DNA of 64,000 nt from Bacillota bacterium (GCA_023398495.1 JAEWSG010000117.1:75541-139540), one strand, 5' to 3'; counted from the stretch's first letter, positions 8,371 through 17,970 are shown. Numbers and translations are program-made. The notes: generated by a model from the sequence alone, not told the origin.

Positions 8371-9936
8371 ATGAATACAGATGATCAAAAGAGGTTTAAT
8401 AAGCCTCCTCAATCTTATTGGATGGCTTCCACACAGCAAGAGGAGTATCCGGTACTAAATAACGATTTAAAAGTAGATGTCGCTATAATTGGTGGTGGAA
8501 TTTCCGGTATCGCAACAGCATATTTTCTTAACAAGCACGGAGTTAAGGCAACAATACTTGAAGCCGATCACATTCTACAGGGCACAACCGGGCATACTAC
8601 TGCAAAAATAACCTCACAACATGAATTGATTTACAGCAAGATAAAAAGCCAAATGGGTGAAGAATTTGCAAAACAATACGCCGATGCTAATGAATCAGCT
8701 ATACGCATGATTGAACAGATAGCCATTGAGAATAATATTGATTGTGATTTTGTCCCCCAGTCGGCCTATGCTTATACACAGGATAGTAAGTACGTGAAAA
8801 AAATAAGTGATGAAGTCAATGCTGCGTCAGCACTAGGTATAAAAGCAGAATATGTTGATAAAATACCATTTTCACTCCCTATCAAAGCAGCAATACGTTT
8901 TGATAACCAAGCCCAATTTCATCCACGTAAGTTTCTAATTTCTCTAGCAAAAAAAATATCAGATGATGGCATTCAAATATATGAACAAACCAGAGTTGTA
9001 GATATTGAAGAGGCAGAGAATTATGTTTTGGTAACAAATAAGGGCAATAAAGTTACCGCATCCAAAGTAATAATTGCCTCTCATTACCCATTCTATAACA
9101 AACACGGATTATATTTCAGCAGGATATACTCTGAACGTTCATATGTTGTTGCAATTAAGGCCAAAGAAAAATATCCTGGTGGAATGTATATTAATCTTGA
9201 AGAACCTACACGCTCACTCCGAAGTCAAATATCTGAGTTAGGTGAATTAATACTTGTCGGAGGTGACCACCATAAAACCGGACAGGGTGAGGACACTGTT
9301 TTACACTATAATGCACTAATCGAATTTTTCAACCAAATATTTACTGTAGAAGACATCCCGTATCGCTGGTCTACCCAGGATTGCATGACTTTGGACAAAC
9401 TGCCTTATGTAGGCCATTTTACCTCAAAAACACCCAATATGTATATTACTACAGGTTATGGAAAATGGGGTATGACCAACAGTATAGCATCGGCTATGAT
9501 ATTAAGCGATTTGATTACAAAGGGAAACAGCCCATGGCAGGATGTTTATAACCCATCAAGACATACAATAGCTTCATCGGCTAAAAACTTTGTTGTTGAA
9601 AACTTCAATGTGGCTAAAGAACTGATAGAAGGAAAACTAACTTCTGCGCCTATACATGAAAATATAAAGCCGGGGGAAGGAAAAATTATTGAAGTAAACG
9701 GACAAAAAGCTGGGGCTTACAGGGATGAACAGGGAACACTACATATAGTGGATGCTACATGCACACATATGGGGTGTGAGCTAAGCTGGAACTCAGCGGA
9801 AAAAACCTGGGATTGTCCTTGCCATGCTTCAAGATTCACTTATAAAGGAGATGTTGTTGAGGGACCAGCAAACAGGCCCTTAAGTGTTCATAAGGATGTG
9901 AACACAATTGAAAAACTAATTAAGGATAATTTTTAA
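8371..9936 (+). CDS. FAD-dependent oxidoreductase with C-terminal Rieske [2Fe-2S] domain
   Basis: 521 residues. The N-terminal DAO-type FAD domain has the dinucleotide motif VAIIGGGISGIATAYFL around residue 35 and LEADHILQGTTGHTTAK. A second FAD-contacting region holds TGYGKWGMTNS near residue 370. The C-terminal 90 residues carry a Rieske centre: CTHMGC then CPCHASRF, giving the CxH...CxxH ligand set. The fusion passes electrons between flavin and an iron-sulfur cluster; the organic substrate is unknown. Relatives are often annotated as gamma-glutamylputrescine oxidoreductase-like, but I would not transfer that. ATG with AAAGGAG upstream; monocistronic, followed by a terminator. Confidence 0.9.
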   Translation: MNTDDQKRFNKPPQSYWMASTQQEEYPVLNNDLKVDVAIIGGGISGIATAYFLNKHGVKATILEADHILQGTTGHTTAKITSQHELIYSKIKSQMGEEFAKQYADANESAIRMIEQIAIENNIDCDFVPQSAYAYTQDSKYVKKISDEVNAASALGIKAEYVDKIPFSLPIKAAIRFDNQAQFHPRKFLISLAKKISDDGIQIYEQTRVVDIEEAENYVLVTNKGNKVTASKVIIASHYPFYNKHGLYFSRIYSERSYVVAIKAKEKYPGGMYINLEEPTRSLRSQISELGELILVGGDHHKTGQGEDTVLHYNALIEFFNQIFTVEDIPYRWSTQDCMTLDKLPYVGHFTSKTPNMYITTGYGKWGMTNSIASAMILSDLITKGNSPWQDVYNPSRHTIASSAKNFVVENFNVAKELIEGKLTSAPIHENIKPGEGKIIEVNGQKAGAYRDEQGTLHIVDATCTHMGCELSWNSAEKTWDCPCHASRFTYKGDVVEGPANRPLSVHKDVNTIEKLIKDNF

Positions 9937-9979
9937 TAGGCTAAACCTATTTTACACGCACCTCAATTAAAGAAAATAA

Positions 9980-10021
9980 AGAAAACAAGTTGATAATCAC
10001 TTATCAACCTGTTTTCTTTTA
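9980..10021 (+). terminator. Terminator of the FAD/Rieske gene
   Basis: GAAAACAAGTTGATAA / TTATCAACCTGTTTTC with a 4-nt loop, followed by TTTT. Confidence 0.85.
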
Positions 10022-10054
10022 TTATTATTAAAGAAGAGCAGCCTTTATTTAGAA

Positions 10055-10076
10055 ACTAGTGCTTTTGAACATAATA
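10055..10076. repeat. R2 left-end fragment
   Basis: Only the 5' end of an R2 element survives (CTAGTGCTTTTGAACATAAT). The rest of the gap up to the cellulase terminator is AT-rich with nothing recognisable. Confidence 0.5.
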
Positions 10077-10211
10077 ATTGTAATATTATATTTTTATTTT
10101 GTACTATTATAATCAAATTTTACATCATAATGAATGTTAGTGTCAACCGATTTTTAACTTATAATAACAGCAAATCAAATAATGCTTTATTCTTGCATTT
10201 ATTCCTTAACA

Positions 10212-10245
10212 CCAAAAAAGCACCCCATAAAGGAGTGCTTTTTTG
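10212..10245 (-). terminator. Terminator of the GH8 cellulase
   Basis: AAAAAAGCACTCC / GGGGTGCTTTTTT on the minus strand, just after the stop codon. Confidence 0.85.
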
Positions 10246-10259
10246 GGAACTATTATTTA

Positions 10260-11681
10260 TTAAAAATTAAATCTAATTCCTAATAATACCTGTCTCATCA
10301 ATCCAAAGTCAAGGGAATTAATTGAACCGCTTCTATCAACATCAGCTGCTAGATTACCGTTTCTACCAGGGAAATTTTGAAGCGAACCCAATAAGTACTG
10401 TCTCATGTATCCAAAGTCTATAGAATTGAAGCTACCGCTTCCATCAACATCACCAAGTACGTAATTTCCGTTTGGAGTTGGTGTAGGTGTAACTATTTTT
10501 GTTGGAGTTGCGGGAACTGATCCTTTTAACAAATTAGGGAAATTACCAGTTATGTATAACAAAACCATCATTCTTAAAGAATTCCCAAAATAATGAGAAT
10601 CTCCACCATCTTTTACCTTCACACACTCATCATAAAATGATCTTGCAGTAGAAAGATCTGATGTCATAGCACCTGCGGCTGCACATGATGTAAAGGTTGC
10701 AGTATGCCACTGCCCTATAGTATTACCAGTTATTGTATATCCATCTTTTATTTGGGATATACCTACCCTTTTAAAGAAATTTGTAAGAGTATCACAATTT
10801 GATTTTGCTGCTGCTGTTCCATACCAACTGTAATCAATTGCTGTTCTCCATCCATAACGGGCAGCGTCATATCTATAATCATATCCCATACCTGAAGCAC
10901 GTGCACCTTGTGCAGAACACCAGTCAGGAACCAATCCGGTATTATTGTTATATCTCTTAATGTTATTTACAACTTCATAACATTTGTCAGCTACCTTTAT
11001 CCAATCCTGATTTCCTGTAAATTCTGCAAAAACTCTGTACCAAGCCGGAGCATAGTAAGAGGGATTAGTTATATCAGAACCACCCCAACCATCCCCATTC
11101 TTTAATACATATGTACCTCTTTCTACCATATGGTTGAATATATTACTAATAAGCTTCTTCGCTTCCATCTCATAATTTACCGATCCATTTGATCCCCATT
11201 TTTTATGAGCAAATACCAAGGCTAATGCTATATCTTCATCAGCATCTGTTGCTGCTCCTGAACCACCGTCATGAGTGGTATAATTTCCATTTGCATCAAT
11301 ATGCCATCCCATAAGTCCATTGCCATTAAAATATTTCTTTACATAACCATACAAATCATTGAAAAGTGACTGCTCATTAAAAGACACAGCAAGGATTAAC
11401 CCATACCCCAAACCTTCAGATACAGTATCAAAGTTTGTACTTCCGTCTCTCTGTATTCTTTTAAAACCACCTGCTCCATTTGAAGTTACATAAGTACTTT
11501 TCCATGATTGCCACTCTGTTGCAAGCAATCGATCTGCTGCTGATTGATCACTTGCTGCTGAGCTTATTCCGTATGGATACACGGAAGCCGCAAAGCTTGT
11601 GTTGACTGTGCAGATTGAAGTTACACAAAACACGCTTAGAACTAAAACCATTGCACAGACTAATGAAATAATTTTCTTCAT
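10260..11681 (-). CDS. Secreted GH8 endoglucanase with type I dockerin (cellulosomal, CelA-like)
   Basis: 473 residues. A signal peptide covers about residues 1-32. The GH8 catalytic (alpha/alpha)6 barrel spans about 35-375. The proton-donor Glu is in TVSEGLGYGL (Glu89), the substrate-site Asp in GAATDADEDIAL (Asp146), and the catalytic-base Asp in DYRYDAARYGWR (Asp272). A Thr/Pro linker (TPTKIVTPTPTP) leads to a dockerin at about 405-473 with two Ca-binding repeats (DVDGSGSFNSID and DVDRSGSINSLD). It hydrolyses beta-1,4-glucan and docks to a scaffoldin cohesin. The Ser-Ile/Leu-Asp-Phe dockerin residues suggest the A. clariflavus/cellulolyticus side of the group. ATG chosen over the GTG one codon earlier because of spacing to AAAGGAG. 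Single gene. Confidence 0.95.
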   Translation of the reverse strand: MKKIISLVCAMVLVLSVFCVTSICTVNTSFAASVYPYGISSAASDQSAADRLLATEWQSWKSTYVTSNGAGGFKRIQRDGSTNFDTVSEGLGYGLILAVSFNEQSLFNDLYGYVKKYFNGNGLMGWHIDANGNYTTHDGGSGAATDADEDIALALVFAHKKWGSNGSVNYEMEAKKLISNIFNHMVERGTYVLKNGDGWGGSDITNPSYYAPAWYRVFAEFTGNQDWIKVADKCYEVVNNIKRYNNNTGLVPDWCSAQGARASGMGYDYRYDAARYGWRTAIDYSWYGTAAAKSNCDTLTNFFKRVGISQIKDGYTITGNTIGQWHTATFTSCAAAGAMTSDLSTARSFYDECVKVKDGGDSHYFGNSLRMMVLLYITGNFPNLLKGSVPATPTKIVTPTPTPNGNYVLGDVDGSGSFNSIDFGYMRQYLLGSLQNFPGRNGNLAADVDRSGSINSLDFGLMRQVLLGIRFNF

Positions 11682-12098
11682 CACTATCTCTCCTTTATAA
11701 TAATTTTTCTATATTATTACTCCACCACAAGATGGAATACTAATATTACTATAATTGTTTTATTTTTCAAGTGATTTTAGGATTCAAAATAATTTATAGA
11801 GCTTTCACTTTATTATAACATCTTATATGCTTATTTTGGATAAAATTTGTGCATATACACGAAAAATACAGAATTGAAAATTGTATAGAAGATTATATAC
11901 AAATAAGAATTGTTGTTTTGAAGATAGTTATAAAGATAGTTAAATCAGAAAATATTTAGCTTTATTGAATACTATAAAAATAAATACTATCATACATTAT
12001 TAATTTATCAATTCACATTTCCCTTAGATTTTACCTTGAAGGCAACATCACTGTCAAGCAATCAATATTAATCTTAGCTGATTTTACATTCTCATTTT
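11682..12098. other. Intergenic region upstream of the GH8 cellulase
   Basis: About 415 bp, strongly AT-rich. The cellulase ribosome site (AAAGGAG) is at its left edge. I see no convincing sigma-A promoter, hairpin or ORF. On the minus strand a short open stretch (KSAKINIDCLTVMLPSR) just beyond the next gene is too short to call. Confidence 0.4.
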
Positions 12099-12329
12099 TT
12101 AATCCAATATTCCCCTGTTTTCTAGTTCTTCTTTCTGTGCTTTATACGCCTTAATAATATTTAAATCATTTATTTCAGGTACGCTCATTTCATTTCCACA
12201 TTCTTTGCAATATGGAACATGTGCACCATAAGTAAAAGCTATATCCTCTAAATCAATTTTCACTATTTCATTACGAATTTCAAATTCAACATCTTTAAAG
12301 CAGTTTTCGCAAAAAGCAATTTTCTCCAT
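12099..12329 (-). CDS. Small zinc-ribbon protein (YgiT/MqsA-type zinc finger)
   Basis: A 76-residue protein with two CxxC knuckles, CENC at residues 7-10 and CKEC around 44-47, a four-Cys zinc ribbon. This arrangement resembles the N-terminal zinc finger of MqsA/YgiT-type antitoxins and of some Panacea-domain proteins, but no helix-turn-helix or DUF4065 domain follows, so it may be a remnant or stand-alone. The start at MEKIAFC is chosen because it has TGGAGG upstream. The longer reading from 12449 runs through an R4 repeat and is artefactual. No toxin-like gene is next to it. Confidence 0.55.
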   Translation of the reverse strand: MEKIAFCENCFKDVEFEIRNEIVKIDLEDIAFTYGAHVPYCKECGNEMSVPEINDLNIIKAYKAQKEELENRGILD

Positions 12330-12353
12330 TTCAATTTTCCTCCACTTATCCAT

Positions 12354-12452
12354 ATAAATCACGAAAATGATTATACATTGGAAAATTTGATTTTCGTGAT
12401 ATTGTATTAAGGAAATTGAAGCGCGATGTAAAATCTTTATCGCGTTCAATAT
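12354..12452. repeat. R4 repeat, copy a (reverse)
   Basis: Read on the minus strand: TTGAACGCGATAAAGATTTT, then a CTTCAATTTCCTTAAT block, then ATCACGAAAATC ... ATTTTCGTGAT forming an 11-bp hairpin. It provides the false N-terminal extension of the zinc-ribbon ORF. Other copies: 13440 and 18042. Confidence 0.75.
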
Positions 12453-12504
12453 AACAGTTCAACTATATATTCCCCAAAAGTGTCTTATAACGCTTATACT
12501 ATAA

Positions 12505-12612
12505 GGCTTTTAATATAAAAGTTTGCTACAAAAAACAAACTTTTTGAGAAAAATAGCACAAGTATATTATAGCATAACGCTACAAAAGCTGCAATCAAAG
12601 CAGTAATAACAG
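12505..12612. repeat. R6 repeat
   Basis: It shares AACAAACTTTTTGAGAAAAATAG and GCTGCAATCAAAGCAGTA with the stretch at 32735-32850, in a different order. A shorter piece is at 37898. Function unknown; family boundaries are uncertain. Confidence 0.5.
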
Positions 12613-12635
12613 ACATATGTACCACTTAATCGAAT

Positions 12636-12739
12636 GACTCATAACAGAATTAACTTCTAGAGCGTGCGAGTCAAAGACAGATGAAGTGCATTTTTAACAT
12701 TATGAAGGACTAGAAATTAGTAATGTTAAAAACACTAGT
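12636..12739. repeat. R3 two-hairpin repeat, copy b (reverse)
   Basis: Reverse orientation: GACTCATAACAG ... GCGTGCGAGTC (hairpin 2), spacer, AGTGCATTTTTAACATTA ... TAATGTTAAAAACACTAG (hairpin 1). Compensating changes keep the base of hairpin 2 paired (GACTC/GAGTC instead of GCCTC/GAGGC). It ends 21 bp before the recX stop. Confidence 0.8.
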
Positions 12740-12760
12740 TGCTGTTATAGAAAATTTGCC

Positions 12761-13381
12761 TTATTTATTATGCTTTATATTGTAAAGGAACTGCTTAATC
12801 ACCTCAAGGCTAAATCCTCTATGCAGCAAAAAAGATATCACTTTCACCTCAACTTGTGGTTCTGATAAATCATACTTGCCGAATTTTTTTTTGATTAGTC
12901 TCTCCATAATTGTAACTTCGTCATATTCAAAATTGTCTAATACTTCATCTATAATATCTTCCGATATACCTTTGTTAATTAATTCAAATTTTAACATTTT
13001 CTTTGATTTTGGCTTAAGTTTGCTTCTCTCAAAAACAAACTTCTGAGCGTAAATTTTATCATTTATATAACCTATTGATTTAAGGTCGTCTAGTACATTT
13101 CTGATTATCTCCTCATCAAACCCTTTTGATTGTAGCTTCACAACAAGTTCTTTTTCACTTAATAGCCTGAACGAAACATACTTAATAGCTTTTGATCTGG
13201 CGTTTTTAAGTAACACTTCTTTTTTTATGTAAGATAATTCTTCGTCAGTAATTTCATTCTTGTCATATAGCCCGAGCCTTAAGTAATCTTCCTCCGGTAT
13301 TGAAAATGCATATTGAGAATCAATAAATACCGACAACATCTCCTTATATTTTTTATTTTTTTCAAACGAAGTAATAAGCAT
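12761..13381 (-). CDS. recX: Regulatory protein RecX
   Basis: A 206-residue RecX. It has the helical tandem repeats typical of the family, for example SEKELVVKLQSKGFDEEIIRNVLDDLKSIGYINDKIYAQKFV and a C-terminal repeat ending in RGFSLEVIKQFL. RecX binds the RecA filament and limits its activity. It lies downstream of recA on the same strand with a hairpin terminator between them, so it is likely expressed by partial read-through or its own promoter. ATG at 13381 is chosen for its AGGTGG site; a GTG three codons earlier overlaps that site. Confidence 0.9.
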   Translation of the reverse strand: MLITSFEKNKKYKEMLSVFIDSQYAFSIPEEDYLRLGLYDKNEITDEELSYIKKEVLLKNARSKAIKYVSFRLLSEKELVVKLQSKGFDEEIIRNVLDDLKSIGYINDKIYAQKFVFERSKLKPKSKKMLKFELINKGISEDIIDEVLDNFEYDEVTIMERLIKKKFGKYDLSEPQVEVKVISFLLHRGFSLEVIKQFLYNIKHNK

Positions 13382-13439
13382 AATTACCACCTAAATATTA
13401 TAGAATTAATTCCTGTTTTTTATTAATAAATTTAGCTAT

Positions 13440-13538
13440 ATTGAACGCGATAAAGATTTTACATCGTGCTTCAATTTCCTTAATATAATATCACAAAATC
13501 AAATTTTACAATGTATAATCATTTTCGTGATCTTTATA
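13440..13538. repeat. R4 repeat, copy b
   Basis: Starts TTGAACGCGATAAAGATTTT and ends ATCATTTTCGTGATC; about 100 bp, in the recA-recX gap. About 90 bp on, an R6 scrap (AACTTTTTGAGAAGAATAG) is seen at 13650. Confidence 0.75.
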
Positions 13539-13681
13539 AAACAATTTGATCTACTGTAAATATTGAAGAATTATGGTTTTTTCTTTCATTTTACTTCAAA
13601 CTTACAAATAAATCAAATAATTTTGTTCAATATAAGAGTTTTCAAAAAACTTTTTGAGAAGAATAGTATCTCCACAAAATA

Positions 13682-13700
13682 AGGCACCTCTAAGGTGCCT
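13682..13700 (-). terminator. Terminator between recA and recX
   Basis: AGGCACC TTAG AGGTGCCT on the minus strand followed by TATTTT, 24 bp after the recA stop. The short U-tract suggests incomplete termination. Confidence 0.7.
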
Positions 13701-13723
13701 GTTTAATTTGGTACTAGATTTTA

Positions 13724-14779
13724 TTAATCCTCAACCTCTAAATCTATATCTTCATCATCATCTTTTTCGATATGGGCATCTATGCTTTTTAAAAAAGCCT
13801 GGTTATAATTTTCTCTTATCTTTGCCTCAAGCTCATTATATATTGCAACGTTTTCGACAAGGAATTGCTTGGCATTTTCCCTTCCCTGCCCAATCTTCTG
13901 ATTATTGTAAGAGAACCATGCACCGCTTTTATTAACGATATCGAGGTTAACTGCAACATCTAAGATACTTCCTTCCTTTGATATACCTTTTCCGTAAATA
14001 ATGTCAAATTCAGCTTCTTTAAAAGGAGGAGCAACCTTGTTCTTAACAACTTTAACTTTTGTCCTGTTACCAATAACCTCAGTACCTTGCTTGATGGCCT
14101 CAATCCTTCTGACATCAAGTCTCACTGATGAATAAAACTTTAGGGCTCGTCCACCTGGAGTAGTCTCGGGATTGCCGAACATAATACCTACTTTTTCTCT
14201 CAACTGGTTTATAAAAATAGCTGTTGTTTTTGATTTATTTATAACTCCGGATAATTTTCTTAATGCCTGGGACATGAGCCTTGCTTGAAGCCCTACGTGA
14301 GCATCTCCCATTTCGCCATCTATTTCCGCTTTAGGAACCAATGCTGCTACAGAGTCAATAACAATTACATCTATTGCTCCACTTCTTACCAAAGCCTCTG
14401 CAATCTCTAAAGCCTGCTCACCTGTATCGGGCTGAGATACAATCAAATTTTCTATATTTACACCAAGTTTTTTTGCATATACAGGATCTAATGCATGCTC
14501 GGCATCAATAAATGCTGCTTCTCCACCTGCTCTCTGTGCCTCCGCTACAATATGCAGTGCAACTGTTGTCTTACCGGAAGCTTCAGGTCCAAATATTTCA
14601 ACTACTCTTCCCCTTGGAACTCCACCAACACCTAGTGCAATGTCAAGCCCCATAGCACCTGTAGGTATGGTCTCTATATTCATATGGGTGTTTTCACCCA
14701 ACTTCATAACCGCACCCTTACCAAACTGCTTTTCAATCTGACCTAATGCCATTTCCAACGCTTTTTTCTTTTCAATCAT
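13724..14779 (-). CDS. recA: RecA recombinase
   Basis: 351 residues, full length. It shows the Walker A motif GPEASGKTT near residue 65, VIVIDSVAAL (Walker B), the loop-2 region INQLREKVGIMFGNPETTPGG, and an acidic C-tail (EKDDDEDIDLEVED). RecA forms the ATP-dependent strand-exchange filament and triggers LexA self-cleavage. It is preceded by a sigma-A promoter and a LexA box, so it is SOS-regulated. RBS AGGAGG before ATG. Confidence 0.98.
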   Translation of the reverse strand: MIEKKKALEMALGQIEKQFGKGAVMKLGENTHMNIETIPTGAMGLDIALGVGGVPRGRVVEIFGPEASGKTTVALHIVAEAQRAGGEAAFIDAEHALDPVYAKKLGVNIENLIVSQPDTGEQALEIAEALVRSGAIDVIVIDSVAALVPKAEIDGEMGDAHVGLQARLMSQALRKLSGVINKSKTTAIFINQLREKVGIMFGNPETTPGGRALKFYSSVRLDVRRIEAIKQGTEVIGNRTKVKVVKNKVAPPFKEAEFDIIYGKGISKEGSILDVAVNLDIVNKSGAWFSYNNQKIGQGRENAKQFLVENVAIYNELEAKIRENYNQAFLKSIDAHIEKDDDEDIDLEVED

Positions 14780-14803
14780 CTTTTCATCCTCCTAAAGAAA
14801 CAT

Positions 14804-14817
14804 CGAACATGTGTTCT
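14804..14817. promoter_or_regulatory. LexA (SOS) box of recA
   Basis: CGAACATGTGTTCT fits the Firmicute LexA/DinR consensus CGAAC-N4-GTTCG at all but the last base of the core. It lies just downstream of the -10, over the expected transcription start. Confidence 0.85.
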
Positions 14818-14823
14818 AAATTT

Positions 14824-14852
14824 ATTATACACTAATCATTTTTTTGAGTCAA
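14824..14852 (-). promoter_or_regulatory. Sigma-A promoter of recA
   Basis: On the minus strand TTGACT, 17 bp, TATAAT, near consensus, reading toward recA. Confidence 0.85.
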
Positions 14853-14895
14853 CATCTTTTGTATTTTTTATTCAATAATTAATGGGAATACTGCT

Positions 14896-16464
14896 CTATT
14901 TTTTGAACCTGCCTGAGAGCCAATTTTTAATACTATTAGCCTCTTCAACTTTTAACAAAAAAACTACTGCAAAATAAACAACCACTCCAACTGATATTTC
15001 AATACTCAGGTTTATAAACTGCATTATTTTTGAGTCCACGTTTACCGGAATAACCAAATTCAACAAAAACAACACAATACCCATTATTAGTGATGAGGGA
15101 AGGATCTTTAAAAGGAAAACAAATAGTTTATCCAGGTAAATTCCCTTCATCTTTTTGTTTAACCTTGTCAGCAGCAAAACAGCATTGACAACACTTACCA
15201 GCGAATAAGAAAGAGCCATACCGCTTACTCCAAGGTTTGTAGTTTTTAAGAATATATTGCTCAATATCATATTGAGAACTATGGTGCTTATACCGATAAA
15301 CAGAGGTGTTTTTGTGTCATTGTCTGCATAAAAGGCCCTGTTCAGAATGGTCACTATGGATTGACTTAGTAAGGCAATAGAAAAAAACATGAGAACACTA
15401 CCGGCAATAATTACTGCTTCTTCATCAAACTTATTGGTAAACTTGAATATAGTTCTTATGATAGGTTCCCTTAACACTATAAATCCAACCCCAGCCGGGA
15501 CAGTCATAAGAAGCACTGATTTTATGCCTTTCATAAGAGTATCCTTATACTCTTTAACTTTTCCGGTTGCAAGGTCTGAAGATAAGCTTGGAAGCATTGC
15601 AATACCCATTCCCTGAGCAAAAACTCCATAAGGCATTTGCCAGGTTCTGTCTGCAGCATTTAGTGCTGTAAGGCTCCCTGCTGAAAACTGAAGAGCAAAG
15701 GAAGAGGTTATCAGAGCATTTATCTGAACAACTGCTGAGGACATTATTGAAGGAACCGCTAACTTAAACAGTTTTATGAAGCCCTCGTGCTTTAAATAAA
15801 ACTTAGGCTTATATAATTTGAAGTTTATTCTTGCAAAAGAAAACTGAAAAACAAAATACACAAATGCACTTGCCATAACTCCGTATGCAACACCTTTTAT
15901 TCCCCATCTGCTTCTACTAAGACAAAAAATACTCAGTGCACTTCCTAAATTATAAATAGTTGGACCATAAGCTGCCGCAGCAAATCTCTGGTATGCGTTT
16001 AACACACCGTTTGATAGCCCTGCCAGCATCAGAAACGCAACCGAAGGAAACAATATTCTTGTAAGCTCTATAGCTAATTTCATATCAACTTTTGTATTAT
16101 TCTGTGCCATTAAAGCTACAAGTTGGGGTGCAAACACAACCCCAGCCATGCATACAAAAACCATAGCTACCATCACTACATTAATAAAAGTTCCTACTGC
16201 TTTCCATCCATTCTTTTCATCTTTTTTTGCAATATAACCTGACAATATTGGAATTAGTGCTGCAGATATTGCACCTCCAACGAGAAGGTCATACATCAAA
16301 CCAGTGACCTTAAATGCGAGATTGTAAGCATCGGCCACCTCATTAACTCCAATCAGGCTGGGTACAAGCACTTCTCTTAAAAAGCCGGTTAACCTGCTAA
16401 AAATTATAGAAGACATAACAATAGCCGCAGCTCCTGTCAGCTTCTTATTGTGTGTATTTTCCAA
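14896..16464 (-). CDS. murJ: Lipid II flippase MurJ (MviN family)
   Basis: About 522 residues with 14 predicted membrane helices. Family features: SRLTGFLREVLVPSLIG at the N-terminus, an IPILSGYIAKKDEKNGW loop, and ADRTWQMPYGVFAQGMGIAMLPSLS in the middle. MurJ moves lipid II to the outer face of the membrane for peptidoglycan synthesis. It is 12 bp after cinA and likely co-transcribed with it. The start is unusual: the longest ORF starts GTG at 16479 with no ribosome site, but that codon is itself part of GTGGAGGAA, a strong site six bases before TTG at 16464, which I prefer. Confidence 0.93.
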   Translation of the reverse strand: MENTHNKKLTGAAAIVMSSIIFSRLTGFLREVLVPSLIGVNEVADAYNLAFKVTGLMYDLLVGGAISAALIPILSGYIAKKDEKNGWKAVGTFINVVMVAMVFVCMAGVVFAPQLVALMAQNNTKVDMKLAIELTRILFPSVAFLMLAGLSNGVLNAYQRFAAAAYGPTIYNLGSALSIFCLSRSRWGIKGVAYGVMASAFVYFVFQFSFARINFKLYKPKFYLKHEGFIKLFKLAVPSIMSSAVVQINALITSSFALQFSAGSLTALNAADRTWQMPYGVFAQGMGIAMLPSLSSDLATGKVKEYKDTLMKGIKSVLLMTVPAGVGFIVLREPIIRTIFKFTNKFDEEAVIIAGSVLMFFSIALLSQSIVTILNRAFYADNDTKTPLFIGISTIVLNMILSNIFLKTTNLGVSGMALSYSLVSVVNAVLLLTRLNKKMKGIYLDKLFVFLLKILPSSLIMGIVLFLLNLVIPVNVDSKIMQFINLSIEISVGVVVYFAVVFLLKVEEANSIKNWLSGRFKK

Positions 16465-16490
16465 ATGTAATTCCTCCACTACTGGTGCTT

Positions 16491-17738
16491 CTACTCATCA
16501 TTAAGCTTATCTATAAGAAGTCTTCTTATCATATCAAAGGCATTTAGCACAGTCATATTCCTTATCTTCTTTCTTTTGCCGGCGAGTTTTAATACCTTGC
16601 AATAGGTTCCAGTTTTATGTGCTAGTGCAAGGTATACAAGCCCAACAGGTTTTTCTTCTGTACCTCCATCGGGTCCTGCAATTCCTGTAACCGAAAGTCC
16701 CAAATCAGTTCCAGATACTCTCCTTATACCTTCAGCCATTTCAATGGCAGTCTCTCTGCTTACAGCACCATATTTGTCAAGTGTTTCCTGCTTAACACCA
16801 AGATTCTCAACTTTTGAATTGCAGCTGTAGGATACTACTGCACGGTCAAAAACAGCTGAAATGCCTGGTATATCTGTAATAACCGAACTAATGAGCCCTC
16901 CGGTACATGATTCAGCAAAGGCAATTGACACCTTTTTATCCATTAGCAGTTGTGCAGCCACTTCATATAATTCCTTATCTTCAGTACTATACACCGAGTC
17001 ACCTAATATTCTTACAATTTCATTCTCTACACAATCAAGATCCCTGAGAGCCTTTTCTTCATCCTTGCTCTTGATAGTAATTCTGACTGTTACCTCTCCC
17101 TCTTTTGCATAAGTAGCAACCGTAACATTAGTCTGATTATTTACAAGGTCTATTATTTTCTCTTCAAGTAAAGACTCCCCAACTCCAAATACTCTTATGT
17201 ATTTTGAAACAATTTTTTCAGGTGATTTTTCCTGTAAAAATGGTATTACTGTGTCATCGAGCATAGGTCTCATCTCTGAAGGAGGTCCGGGAAGCATGAC
17301 AATCAGCTTGCTTTCGTTTTCTAAAATGCATCCGGGAGCGGTACCATTGTTATTTATTATTACTGTTGAGTCTTCAGGTAAATAAGCTTGCTTTATGTTG
17401 TTCTTTACTAATGGACGATTTATTCTCTTAAAATATTCTTCTATCTTTCTAAGGCTCTCATCATGTAATATGAGCTTCTTGCCCAATAATTGTGCAACGG
17501 TTTCCTTTGTCAAATCATCCTGTGTAGGACCTAACCCTCCCGTCATTATCACAACATCCGACCGGTTCAAAGCTAACTCAAGAGATGATTTAAGCCTAGC
17601 AGGGTTATCACCTACAACACTATGATAATATACATTTACACCAATACTATTTAGTTTCTGTGATATGTACTGGGCATTGGTATTGGCAATCTGCCCCATT
17701 AAAAGCTCGGTTCCTACTGCTAAGATTTCAGCATTCAT
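16491..17738 (-). CDS. cinA: CinA-family protein (competence/damage-inducible; NMN deamidase-type)
   Basis: 415 residues, two domains. The N-terminal MoaB/COG1058-like domain has GTELLMGQIANTNAQYI and TGGLGPTQDDLTKE; the C-terminal CinA domain has AESCTGGLISSVITDIPG and SVTGIAGPDGGTEEKPVGLVY. In other bacteria these proteins hydrolyse ADP-ribose/NMN and are linked to recA expression. ATG has AGGAGA upstream. First gene of the cinA-murJ pair leading to recA, a conserved clostridial order. Confidence 0.93.
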   Translation of the reverse strand: MNAEILAVGTELLMGQIANTNAQYISQKLNSIGVNVYYHSVVGDNPARLKSSLELALNRSDVVIMTGGLGPTQDDLTKETVAQLLGKKLILHDESLRKIEEYFKRINRPLVKNNIKQAYLPEDSTVIINNNGTAPGCILENESKLIVMLPGPPSEMRPMLDDTVIPFLQEKSPEKIVSKYIRVFGVGESLLEEKIIDLVNNQTNVTVATYAKEGEVTVRITIKSKDEEKALRDLDCVENEIVRILGDSVYSTEDKELYEVAAQLLMDKKVSIAFAESCTGGLISSVITDIPGISAVFDRAVVSYSCNSKVENLGVKQETLDKYGAVSRETAIEMAEGIRRVSGTDLGLSVTGIAGPDGGTEEKPVGLVYLALAHKTGTYCKVLKLAGKRKKIRNMTVLNAFDMIRRLLIDKLNDE

Positions 17739-17776
17739 AACAATTCTCCTATATTCATAAAATTAATTATCAATTC

Positions 17777-17885
17777 AGTGCTTTTTAACCTTACTAATTT
17801 CTACTCTTTCACAATGCTAAATATGCACTTCATCTGCTCTAAGCCTCACATGCTCTAGATACCAAATTCTATTATGAGGTACTAG
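17777..17885. repeat. R3 two-hairpin repeat, copy c
   Basis: The most diverged full-length R3 copy (AGTGCTTTTTAACCTTA ... ATGAGGTACTAG). Both hairpins are weakened by substitutions. It lies 39 bp upstream of cinA. Confidence 0.7.
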
Positions 17886-17970
17886 AGTTCAATTTTAATA
17901 GTATATCAATTTTATCGTTAAAATAAAAGCACCGTTTGTATAATTTTATGCAAAAATATATGTAATTTGT

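Noticed and set aside
12330..12449. N-terminal extension of the zinc-ribbon ORF
   Set aside because: It lies in an R4 repeat and lacks a ribosome site; MEKIAFC has TGGAGG.
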